This document shows positions 6,516 through 12,357 of a stretch of 13,884 nucleotides of DNA, piece by piece. The translations under genes and the position numbers were made by a program. The DNA comes from Candidatus Avelusimicrobium faecicola. Its GTDB lineage: Bacteria; Elusimicrobiota; Elusimicrobia; Elusimicrobiales; Elusimicrobiaceae. The stretch spans positions 1-13,884 of the forward strand of contig UQFW01000039.1 in NCBI GenBank assembly GCA_900540405.1, written 5' to 3'. The notes below the pieces were generated by a model. The model worked only from the letters and a program-made list of their open reading frames with translations. It did not search any database and was not told the DNA's origin. Position 1 is the first letter of the stretch; the number at the start of each line of letters is the position of its first letter.

Positions 6516-8267
6516 ATGGAAAAACAAGAATTAGAAATTATGCGTCATTCGTGCGCTCACGTTTTGGCGCAAGCAGTACAGCAGTTGTTCCCCGGTACAA
6601 AATTGGGTATCGGCCCGGCCATTGATAATGGCTTTTATTATGATTTTGACTGCAAAACCCAATTCACGCCGGAAGACCTGAAAAAAATTGAAACCAAGAT
6701 GAAAGAAATCATCAAGGCGCGCCAACCGTTTGAGCGCAAAGAAATGTCTAAAGCGGAAGCGAAAGAATTTTTTACCAAACGCGGCGAAACGTATAAACTG
6801 GAACTGTTGGAAGAATTACAAGACGGCTCCATTACCGTATATATCAACGGCGACTATGCCGATTTGTGCCGCGGCCCGCACTTGGAACACACGGGCAAAA
6901 TTACCAATTTTAAGCTCTCCGGCATTGCCGGGGCCTATTGGCGCGGGGACGAAAAACGCCCCATGCTCCAGCGCATTTACGGCTTGTGCTTTGGTAGTAA
7001 AGACGAGCTGAACGCCTATATCAAACAACAGGAAGAAGCCGCCAAGCGCGACCACCGCAAACTGGGCCCGGAACTGGACCTGTTTACCATTAACGATAAC
7101 GTCGGCCCCGGCCTTATTTTGTTCCAACCCAAAGGCGGTATGTTGCGCCGCGTGCTGGAAGATTGGATTAAAGACGAAAACTTAAAACGCGGTTATGATT
7201 TAGTCGTCAGCCCCCATATTGCGCGCCTACACTTGTTTGAAGTCAGCGGCCACGCCGGGTTTTATTCGGACAGTATGTTTCACCCCATGGAAGTAGACGG
7301 CGAAAAGTACCAAATTAAACCCATGAACTGCCCCTTCCATGTGGAAATTTACCGCTCCCACCTGCGCAGCTACCGGGATTTACCTTTGCGCTTTAGCGAA
7401 TTGGGCACCGTTTACCGCTATGAACGCTCCGGCGCGTTGCACGGGCTTTTGCGTGTGCGCGGGTTTACGCAGGATGATGCGCACATTTTCTGCACGCCGG
7501 AACAGGTGGAAGACGAAGTGAAACAATGTTTTGACTTTGCCATGCACATCTTCAAAACGTTCGGCTTTGAAAAATACTCCGTGGAACTTTCCACGCGGGA
7601 CCCGCAACACCCGGAACATTTTACCGGCGATATAAAAGATTGGGACCGTGCGGAAAACGCCCTGAAACATGTATTGGAAACCAATAACATTCCGTACACC
7701 ACTCACGCGGGCGAAGCCGCTTTCTACGGGCCGAAGATTGATATTAAAGTAATGGATGCGATTGGCCGCCTGTGGCAGCTTTCCACCATTCAGTTTGATT
7801 TCAACCTGCCCCAACGCTTTGATTTGGAATATGTCGCCAGCGAAGGCCGCCAACGCCCCATTATGGTACACCGTGCCATGTTCGGCAGTATAGAGCGGTT
7901 TATCGGCGTGATTATTGAACATTATGCCGGGTGGTTCCCGCTTTGGTTGGCCCCGGTGCAAATCAAGTTATTAACGCTGACGGATGCGCAAATCCCCGCC
8001 GCTAAAGCCGTGGCGGACAAAATGCGTGCCGCCGGCCTGCGCGTGGAAGTAGACACGCGGCCCGAAAAGCTGGGGCTCAAAATCCGCGAGGCACACCTGG
8101 AACGTATTGCCTATACAGGCATTATCGGCGCCAAGGAAGCCGAAAACGGAACCTTAACCATCCGTTTGAAAGACGGCAAAAACCTGGAAGCCCTGCCGGT
8201 GGATGAAGTAATTGCCAAAATGAAAGAGGAAGTGGCCAGCCGCTCCTTAAAAAACTTGTTGGCATAA
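6516..8267 (+). CDS. thrS: Threonyl-tRNA synthetase lacking the TGS domain
   Basis: A cytoplasmic class II synthetase that charges tRNA-Thr, 583 residues against 642 in E. coli. The protein starts directly at the editing domain. That domain keeps its HSCAH (11-15) and CRGPH (118-122) site for clearing mischarged Ser-tRNA. The catalytic core follows, with zinc ligands C272, H323 and H452, motif 2 around RYERSGALHGLLRVRGFTQDDAH (split at 301-323) and motif 3 in GSIERFIGVIIEHY (457-470). The anticodon-binding domain spans about 480-575. The N-terminal TGS domain of about 60 residues is missing. It is not hidden upstream: the frame is open only back to 6462, has no start codon there, and meets a TGA at 6459. 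TGS-less ThrRS forms occur in some bacteria and archaea. The gene is monocistronic, with its own promoter and terminator. Confidence 0.97.
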   Translation: MEKQELEIMRHSCAHVLAQAVQQLFPGTKLGIGPAIDNGFYYDFDCKTQFTPEDLKKIETKMKEIIKARQPFERKEMSKAEAKEFFTKRGETYKLELLEELQDGSITVYINGDYADLCRGPHLEHTGKITNFKLSGIAGAYWRGDEKRPMLQRIYGLCFGSKDELNAYIKQQEEAAKRDHRKLGPELDLFTINDNVGPGLILFQPKGGMLRRVLEDWIKDENLKRGYDLVVSPHIARLHLFEVSGHAGFYSDSMFHPMEVDGEKYQIKPMNCPFHVEIYRSHLRSYRDLPLRFSELGTVYRYERSGALHGLLRVRGFTQDDAHIFCTPEQVEDEVKQCFDFAMHIFKTFGFEKYSVELSTRDPQHPEHFTGDIKDWDRAENALKHVLETNNIPYTTHAGEAAFYGPKIDIKVMDAIGRLWQLSTIQFDFNLPQRFDLEYVASEGRQRPIMVHRAMFGSIERFIGVIIEHYAGWFPLWLAPVQIKLLTLTDAQIPAAKAVADKMRAAGLRVEVDTRPEKLGLKIREAHLERIAYTGIIGAKEAENGTLTIRLKDGKNLEALPVDEVIAKMKEEVASRSLKNLLA

Positions 8268-8286
8268 CGTCCGGTTTGTTGTAAAG

Positions 8287-8319
8287 TTGCCCCGGGGCTG
8301 GAAAACCGGGGCAATTTTT
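8287..8319 (+). terminator. Rho-independent terminator after thrS
   Basis: A perfect 9-bp stem TTGCCCCGG/CCGGGGCAA (8287-8295 with 8306-8314) has a 10-base loop and is followed by TTTTT. It begins 20 bases after the thrS stop. Its T tract runs almost directly into the -10 element of the next gene. Confidence 0.9.
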
Positions 8320-8321
8320 AT

Positions 8322-8327
8322 TATACT
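8322..8327 (+). promoter_or_regulatory. Candidate -10 element for pilin 1
   Basis: TATACT lies at 8322-8327, two bases beyond the T tract of the thrS terminator, giving a leader of about 25 bases. No recognisable -35 is present; the region where one would lie is inside the terminator stem-loop. Confidence 0.45.
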
Positions 8328-8358
8328 TTAGGTAGCTTTTATTTGGATAGGAGAAAAA

Positions 8359-8880
8359 ATGAAAAAGGGTTTTACCTTAATTGAATTATTGGTAGTTGTG
8401 CTGATTATCGGCATTTTGGCGGCGGTGGCTATGCCGCAATATCAAACCGCCTTGTTAAAATCCCGTTTAGGCTCGGCTATCCCCATAGCGGACGCTATTA
8501 AATTGGGCGCGGAAATGGACTTTGCCGAAAACCGCCACTTGACGGACTCCACCGCCGATTTGCCTATTGCTCCGCCCGCCAGTTGCGGCAGAGATTCGGG
8601 CGGTATGGTGGTTTGCCCGAACGTGTATTTGGACCTTTCCACCACCGGCGCCACTTATGATGTGTTGGTATTAGTGCCTAACCGCGCCACGGCGGAAGTG
8701 GGCTACCGGGTGTGGTTAAATGTGCCCCCTAACGAAACCAGCAACAGAGCCGGCCAACGGGAATGTTGGGCCGTCAACGGCAACACGCGTGCCGCCGCCG
8801 TGTGCAAAAGTTTAAGCGGCCGCAGTGCCAAAAGCGGTAATGTGACTTACGACAAAAATTGGGACGTTTACGTTATGTAA
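8359..8880 (+). CDS. Type IV prepilin-like protein (PilE family), copy 1
   Basis: A 173-residue class III signal peptide protein. A four-residue leader MKKG is followed by FTLIELLVVVLIIGILAAVA. Prepilin peptidase should cut between G4 and F5 and methylate the new N-terminal phenylalanine; glutamate 5 of the mature chain is conserved. The hydrophobic helix alpha-1 continues into MPQYQTALLKSR. The globular part has four cysteines, C76/C86 and C136/C149; the last pair lies in an ECWAVN...AAAVCKS pattern, probably disulfide loops outside the membrane. It may be a major or minor pilin, or a pseudopilin of a secretion system. No pilus assembly gene is nearby. The ATG at 8359 has an ATAGGAG ribosome binding site 5 bases upstream. 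The gene stands alone between terminators and shares design with the second prepilin at 10307. Confidence 0.93.
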   Translation: MKKGFTLIELLVVVLIIGILAAVAMPQYQTALLKSRLGSAIPIADAIKLGAEMDFAENRHLTDSTADLPIAPPASCGRDSGGMVVCPNVYLDLSTTGATYDVLVLVPNRATAEVGYRVWLNVPPNETSNRAGQRECWAVNGNTRAAAVCKSLSGRSAKSGNVTYDKNWDVYVM

Positions 8881-8894
8881 ATCCCTTTTATTTA

Positions 8895-8919
8895 AGGCCC
8901 CCGCCCGGGGGCTTTTTTT
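8895..8919 (+). terminator. Rho-independent terminator after pilin 1
   Basis: A GC stem GCCCCC/GGGGGC (8897-8902 with 8907-8912), extended by a G-T wobble and an A-T pair, has a GCCC loop and is followed by TTTTTTT (8913-8919), 17 bases after the pilin stop. Confidence 0.9.
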
Positions 8920-8966
8920 ATGCCCGGCCCGGTGGACCCGAAGGGGCATTTGTATAGTAATAAAAT

Positions 8967-8995
8967 TTGTGTATTAAAGTAAATTTTGATATAAT
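8967..8995 (+). promoter_or_regulatory. Promoter of yggS-yggU
   Basis: A -35-like TTGTGT (8967-8972) lies 17 bases before an extended -10, TGATATAAT (8987-8995). The predicted start site near 9002 leaves a leader of only about 10 bases before the ATG at 9012. Confidence 0.65.
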
Positions 8996-9011
8996 ATGTC
9001 AAGGGTTTTTT

Positions 9012-9716
9012 ATGCACCGAGCAGAAATTTTGCAAACAAACCTAACCCGGGTAGAACAAACTATCGCACAAGCGTATGCGCAAGCGCGTGTAAAAACAGG
9101 CCCGGTAAGTTTAATGGCCGTCACCAAGTACGCCCAAGATGAAGACGTTTTAACCCTTTTGGCAACGGGGCGTATTAAGCATATAGGGGAATCCCGCGTG
9201 CAGCAGGCGTGGGCCCGGTGGACAAACCCCGTTTTTGCAAAGTATCCCGTCGTTAAGCATTTTATCGGTCATTTGCAGAAAAATAAGGCGGCCCGGGCCG
9301 TTGAGTTATTTGATTTTATTGATTCCGTGGACAGCCTGCCTTTGGGCGAAGTTTTAAGCACGCTGGCCGTAAAAAAAGGCAAATGTGTGCGCGTATTAGT
9401 GCAGGTGAAACTGACGGATAAAGAAAGCCAATCCGGCTTGCCTTTGGCGCAGGCGCGCCAACTGGCCGCACAGTTAAAAAAACTGCCTGGTTTGCAGGTG
9501 TGCGGCTACATGGCTATTGCCCCGCAGGCGCAACAACCGCAAGTGTTGCGCGGCTTGTTTGCCGGGGTGCGGGAGGCGTTCTTGCAGGATTTTACCGGTG
9601 CGGAAAGGTGGCTTTCGCTGGGGATGAGCGAAGATTATGCGCAAGCGGTATTAGAGGGTTCCACCTTGCCGCGTATAGGCAGTGCAATTTTTGCCAAAAA
9701 TTTGGAGGATTTATGA
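9012..9716 (+). CDS. yggS: YggS/PLPBP family pyridoxal phosphate homeostasis protein
   Basis: A 234-residue single-domain PLP-binding protein with an alanine-racemase-like barrel. The family is not a known enzyme; it buffers pyridoxal 5'-phosphate and affects amino acid and cofactor balance in the cytoplasm. The PLP lysine is K39 in LMAVTKYAQ. Other conserved blocks are HIGESRVQQ (57-65), HFIGHLQKNK (83-92), QSGLP (140-144), GYMAIAPQ (165-172), SLGMSEDYAQAV (202-213) and GSTLPRIGSAIF (216-227). I start at the ATG at 9012, preceded by AAGGG at 6 bases. An upstream in-frame start at 8967 would place the promoter -10 inside the coding region and add 15 residues foreign to the family. The stop overlaps the yggU start (ATGA). 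The yggS-yggU pairing is common in bacteria. Confidence 0.95.
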   Translation: MHRAEILQTNLTRVEQTIAQAYAQARVKTGPVSLMAVTKYAQDEDVLTLLATGRIKHIGESRVQQAWARWTNPVFAKYPVVKHFIGHLQKNKAARAVELFDFIDSVDSLPLGEVLSTLAVKKGKCVRVLVQVKLTDKESQSGLPLAQARQLAAQLKKLPGLQVCGYMAIAPQAQQPQVLRGLFAGVREAFLQDFTGAERWLSLGMSEDYAQAVLEGSTLPRIGSAIFAKNLEDL

Positions 9717-9979
9717 TTATAAAGGTACGGGTAATCCCTACGACGGGGAATAACGAGGTTATCAGCCGCATTGGCAGCGTGTTGCGTGTAAAAATTAAAA
9801 ATAAAAAAGTAGATGATGACGCCGCCAATGAAATTATGAAATCCTTTTTGGCCGATTTTTTTGCCGTAAAGTTGGAAAGCATTATTATTGTAAAAGGCGC
9901 CAAAGGCAAAGAAAAAACCGTAGAAGTGCGCGACAAAAGCGAAGAAGAATTGCGCAAAATTATGGATTCTATTCCGTAG
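9713..9979 (+). CDS. yggU: DUF167 (YggU) family protein
   Basis: An 88-residue small cytoplasmic protein of the DUF167/UPF0235 family, function unknown. It starts MIIKVRVIPTTGNNEV and shows the family pattern: an N-terminal strand with V-x-V-x-P, a central LRVKI block, a helix with D-D-D-A-A-N-E-I where relatives have D-G-K-A-N-x-x-L, then ESIIIVKGAKGKEKTVEV, the V-x-I-x-x-G-x-x-x-R-x-K region. The ATG at 9713 overlaps the yggS stop by four bases and has a strong TTGGAGG site 5 bases upstream, so the two are co-translated. It is a diverged member: the usual P-x-D-G-K-A is replaced by VDDDAA. A long upstream extension in the same frame overlaps yggS and is not real. Confidence 0.88.
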   Translation: MIIKVRVIPTTGNNEVISRIGSVLRVKIKNKKVDDDAANEIMKSFLADFFAVKLESIIIVKGAKGKEKTVEVRDKSEEELRKIMDSIP

Positions 9980-10001
9980 GCTTTCCTTTTTAGTTTTTTA
10001 C

Positions 10002-10026
10002 AAGGCTCCGCAAGGGGCCTTTTTTT
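10002..10026 (+). terminator. Rho-independent terminator after yggU, with GCAA tetraloop
   Basis: AAGGCTCC (10002-10009) pairs with GGGGCCTT (10014-10021, one T-G wobble) around a GCAA loop, a GNRA-type tetraloop. The stem runs into seven T's. It starts 22 bases after the yggU stop. Confidence 0.88.
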
Positions 10027-10073
10027 ATGGGGAAAAACTGGGTTGGTGTACTCTGCGCAATTCTTGCTGGCTG
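10018..10073. repeat. 66-base imperfect direct repeat, copy A
   Basis: The copy starts with CCTTTTTTTATGGG, which is also the 3' end of the yggU terminator, and continues to GCAATTCTTGCTGGCT. Copy B lies 65-66 bases further on; the offset changes by one at a small indel near 10033. From the AACTG at 10036 onward the two copies align without gaps, with only scattered substitutions, and the stretch GCAATTCTTGCTGGCT is identical in both. Confidence 0.8.
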
Positions 10074-10146
10074 TGCAGGTGCCCTTTTTTTATGGGAGCA
10101 TAACTGCCTTGGCGTACTCGGTGCAATTCTTGCTGGCTTGCTCTAG
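10027..10146 (+). CDS. Possible 39-residue hydrophobic microprotein with an internal duplication
   Basis: An ATG at 10027 opens a frame to a TAG at 10146. The product would be almost wholly hydrophobic, with two copies of a 22-residue unit: GVLCAILAG (7-15) and GVLGAILAG (29-37), joined by FLWEHNCL. AGGGG in the 3' arm of the yggU terminator lies 9 bases before the ATG and could serve as ribosome binding site, but that would need transcription through or within the terminator. Because the 66-base period is a multiple of three, any reading frame would show an in-frame duplication, and the minus strand is open as well. The repeat may simply be non-coding. No family is recognised; a small membrane peptide is the most that can be said. 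Confidence 0.22.
   Translation: MGKNWVGVLCAILAGCAGALFLWEHNCLGVLGAILAGLL
10083..10140. repeat. 66-base imperfect direct repeat, copy B
   Basis: The second copy begins CCTTTTTTTATGGG (10083-10096), matching copy A, and ends at GCAATTCTTGCTGGCTTG. Unlike copy A, its T run is not preceded by a convincing stem, so it looks like a duplicated terminator end plus downstream sequence rather than a second working terminator. Confidence 0.8.
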
Positions 10147-10258
10147 CCGGGGGAGTTTTTAGTGATTTTTAGGGCGTAATAGGCGCACCCTGCGCACGCG
10201 GGGCACGCGGCCGGTGTTCTGCAAAAGCGGCGTTAGCGGCCGAAATGAAAAGGGGGAG
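10147..10258. other. Non-coding remainder of the yggU-pilin 2 gap
   Basis: Together with the repeats this completes a gap of about 325 bases. It is GC-rich in the middle, with GCACGCGG present twice about 10 bases apart near 10190-10210, and has no convincing gene or structured RNA that I can identify. Open frames on the minus strand here run into the pilin gene and are not supported. Confidence 0.5.
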
Positions 10259-10287
10259 TTGTTTTTTGGGTTTATTTCCGCTACAAT
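10259..10287 (+). promoter_or_regulatory. Promoter of pilin 2
   Basis: TTGTTT (10259-10264) and TACAAT (10282-10287) are separated by 17 bases. The start site is expected near 10294, just ahead of the TTGGAGG ribosome binding site at 10295-10301. Confidence 0.6.
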
Positions 10288-10306
10288 TAAATAATTGGAG
10301 GATTGT

Positions 10307-10786
10307 ATGATGAAAAAAGGTTTTACATTGATAGAATTGCTTGTAGTTGTATTAATTATCGGTATTTTGTCGGCGGTGGCGCTACCCCAATACCAGCGCA
10401 CGATAGCCAAAGCCCGCACGACGGAAGCCATGGTGGCCCTAAAAGCCATTACGGACGCGCAGGAAGTGTATTTTATTGCGTATGATGATTACGCGGCGGA
10501 TATTTCCCAATTAGACGTAAAAGTGGACCCCGGCAAGAATTATACTTACGATTGCTCCAGCAAGCGCACCTGCTTTGCCCACCCGACCATCGCGGATTGC
10601 CCGGTCATTGAGTTCCATTTGGCCCAAAAGGTAAACAATGCGCAGGACAACTATTTAGGCAAGCACTGGTGCCAAGTAGCCGGCTCTACCAGTGAAATCG
10701 CCAAAAGTGTTTGTAAATCTTTCGGGCCGGAAGATACCACCATGCCCGCCGGAAAGTATTATTTAATCGGCACGTTTAACAACTAA
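10307..10786 (+). CDS. Type IV prepilin-like protein (PilE family), copy 2
   Basis: A 159-residue prepilin with the leader MMKKG followed by FTLIELLVVVLIIGILSAVA, cut after the glycine by prepilin peptidase. The first 30 residues are almost the same as in the prepilin at 8359. Beyond about residue 35 the two diverge strongly but keep the C-terminal cysteine pair (C122/C136 in WCQVAG...AKSVCKSFG). Three further cysteines (C83, C89, C98) lie in the middle. Two ATGs are possible, 10307 and 10310; both fit the TTGGAGG site (5 or 8 bases) and the second gives the same MKKG start as copy 1. An upstream TTG at 10295 lies inside the ribosome binding site and is rejected. The gene has its own promoter and terminator. 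Whether it is a structural pilin, a minor pilin or a pseudopilin cannot be told from sequence. Confidence 0.93.
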   Translation: MMKKGFTLIELLVVVLIIGILSAVALPQYQRTIAKARTTEAMVALKAITDAQEVYFIAYDDYAADISQLDVKVDPGKNYTYDCSSKRTCFAHPTIADCPVIEFHLAQKVNNAQDNYLGKHWCQVAGSTSEIAKSVCKSFGPEDTTMPAGKYYLIGTFNN

Positions 10787-10806
10787 CCGTTTGCTTGTTT
10801 TAAGGA

Positions 10807-10834
10807 AAGGGGGCGCTTGCGGGCGCCCCTTTTT
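10807..10834 (+). terminator. Rho-independent terminator after pilin 2
   Basis: GGGGCGC (10810-10816) pairs with GCGCCCC (10823-10829) around a 6-base loop. A G-T wobble and A-T pairs extend the base, and the stem is followed by TTTTT, 21 bases after the pilin stop. Confidence 0.9.
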
Positions 10835-10870
10835 GCGTGAGAGCCGCCCCGGCCCCGGTGGCATATTTAC

Positions 10871-10876
10871 TATAAT
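10871..10876 (+). promoter_or_regulatory. -10 element of the MFS operon, leaderless arrangement
   Basis: A consensus TATAAT ends 6 bases before the ATG at 10883, so the expected start site falls on or next to the start codon. No Shine-Dalgarno and no clear -35 are visible; the region upstream is a GC-rich stretch after the pilin 2 terminator. Confidence 0.6.
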
Positions 10877-10882
10877 ATATAT

Positions 10883-12127
10883 ATGCAAAGCCAAACACGC
10901 AAAGGGATGCTGATTATTGCCATAGCCAACGGCTTATTACTGTTTGGGTATGGGTTATCTCTCCCGTTTTTTACCATTTATTTAATTTCCCAACGCGGTT
11001 TAAGCGCCAGTATGGCGGGGCTGATTATTGCCCTGGCCGGGGTATCGCGTTGTGTTTCCAGCGCCATTAGCGGGGAGTTGGCCGATGTGTTCGGCCGTAA
11101 AACCGTGATGATGTGGGGGCTTTTCAGCCAAATTATTGCCATGTTGGGGTTGGGGCTTTGTATTGAGTTAAAAGTGCAGGTGGGGTATATGCTCCTGTGC
11201 TATTTTTTAACCACGTTTTTGGGCGCGTTTTTCCGCCCGGCTTCCAATGCGTGGGTGACGGATAACACCACCCCGCGGGAACGGGTGGAAGCGTTTGGGC
11301 TTATCCGTATCGGCCTGAATATCGGTTGGGCGTTGGGCCCGGCCGTGGGCGGCTTTTTGGTGCGCTATTCGTACAGTATGGCGTTTTATTTTACAGGCAT
11401 TTTGTATGCCGTCACTATTTTGTATTTGGGGCGGCTGGTGGTGGATAATCACGCCCCTTGCAAATCCCGCAAGCCCAGTTTTGTTTCCACGCTTTTATCC
11501 TTAAAAGATACGCGTTTAGCCAAAATTTGTTTTTATGTGGTGCTTATTACGGCGGTGAACTCCCAACTGGTGGTGGGGCTGTCTATCCACTGCAACCGCT
11601 ATTTACACATGCCGGAGTATTACATTGGGTGGTTTTTTACCATTAACGGCCTCGTCACCGTGTTTTTGCAGTATTGGGCCAGCAAATGGGCGGCCAAAGT
11701 GCGCCTTTCAACCGGGATGTTGGTGGGCTGTTTATTATATGCGGTGGGGTTTGGTTCGGTAGGGTTTTTTGATTCGTTCCTGCTGATTGGTTTTGGCGTG
11801 TTTTTGGCGGGGTTGGGGGAGCTGATTGTTTCCCCGGGGGAACAGACGTTGGTTTCCAATATAGCCTCGCGCGAAACCCGCGGCCGCTATTTGGGTATGC
11901 TGATGGTATTTTATAATTTAGGCTCGGCGGTGGGCTTTTTTGGGGCCGGAATGTTGGGCGATTATGTGGCCCCGCGTTATTTGGCGGGCCCGTGGTTGAT
12001 TGTGGGCGTGTTGGCCGTGCTGGCCGGAGTTGGATTTTTTAGAATGCGGTATAGTTTAACGAACGAGGAAGACGGCAAAATGACCGCCCCTGTTCCCATA
12101 AAAAAAGATACCGTCACTTTACATTAA
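10883..12127 (+). CDS. MFS transporter, probable DHA1-type exporter
   Basis: A 414-residue inner-membrane secondary transporter with about 12 helices in two six-helix halves. The central cytoplasmic loop lies around 185-212 and the C-terminal tail is hydrophilic. MFS motif A is seen as GELADVFGRK (64-73). GWALGPAVGGFL (148-159) resembles the motif C of drug:proton antiporters. SPGEQTLVSNIASRETRGRYLGM, split at 317-339, is typical of the second half in DHA1-like proteins. The substrate is unknown; export of a drug or metabolite is an inference from motif C. The start ATG at 10883 lacks a ribosome binding site and sits right after a TATAAT. The alternative ATG at 10907 has AAAGGG touching it, too close to work normally. 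It is the first gene of a tight operon with a DUF4321-like gene, maf and trxB. Confidence 0.88.
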   Translation: MQSQTRKGMLIIAIANGLLLFGYGLSLPFFTIYLISQRGLSASMAGLIIALAGVSRCVSSAISGELADVFGRKTVMMWGLFSQIIAMLGLGLCIELKVQVGYMLLCYFLTTFLGAFFRPASNAWVTDNTTPRERVEAFGLIRIGLNIGWALGPAVGGFLVRYSYSMAFYFTGILYAVTILYLGRLVVDNHAPCKSRKPSFVSTLLSLKDTRLAKICFYVVLITAVNSQLVVGLSIHCNRYLHMPEYYIGWFFTINGLVTVFLQYWASKWAAKVRLSTGMLVGCLLYAVGFGSVGFFDSFLLIGFGVFLAGLGELIVSPGEQTLVSNIASRETRGRYLGMLMVFYNLGSAVGFFGAGMLGDYVAPRYLAGPWLIVGVLAVLAGVGFFRMRYSLTNEEDGKMTAPVPIKKDTVTLH

Positions 12128-12137
12128 GGAGTGCTGT

Positions 12138-12356
12138 ATGAGAGGAATTATTTTTGCTGTATTGACGTTGGTGTTGGGCGGAGTGTTGGGCTTGGGGTTA
12201 GAAAAATTAGCCTCTTTCCTGCCTATGGAAATGGACAACGCGCTGACCCGTACTTATATGTTGGGTATTCATCCGTTGGCGTTGCGGGTGACTATTTGCG
12301 GGGTTATCGGCCTGATTTTGGGCTATTTGATTGTTGCCAAATTTGTGAAGAAATAA
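12138..12356 (+). CDS. Small two-helix membrane protein, DUF4321-like
   Basis: A 72-residue protein with two predicted membrane helices (about 4-22 and 50-67) joined by a short loop (LEKLASFLPMEMDNALTRT). It ends in a basic VAKFVKK. Size, the GGVLGLGLEKL start and the LRVTICGVIGLILGYLIVAK end resemble the DUF4321 family, whose genes are often found beside maf in other bacteria, as here. No function is known for that family. The ATG has a good AAGGAG site 6 bases upstream that overlaps the MFS stop, and the gene ends one base before the maf ATG. An overlapping frame starting at 12131 is a shadow. Family assignment is from memory of the pattern and is tentative. Confidence 0.75.
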   Translation: MRGIIFAVLTLVLGGVLGLGLEKLASFLPMEMDNALTRTYMLGIHPLALRVTICGVIGLILGYLIVAKFVKK

Positions 12357-12357
12357 T

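Noticed and set aside
8920..8949. Second hairpin (ATGCCC/GGGCAT) after the pilin 1 terminator
   Set aside because: It has only a 6-bp outer stem with a large, poorly paired interior and no T tract; the strong terminator just before it is sufficient.
8967..9011. Upstream start for yggS at 8967
   Set aside because: The promoter -10 lies inside that extension, the residues do not match the family, and the ATG at 9012 has an AAGGG site.
9500..9712. Long N-terminal extension of the yggU frame overlapping yggS
   Set aside because: It is an out-of-frame reading of yggS; the DUF167 homology begins at the ATG at 9713.
10002..10140. CRISPR-like or satellite array downstream of yggU
   Set aside because: There are only two imperfect copies, with no spacers of constant length and no cas genes.
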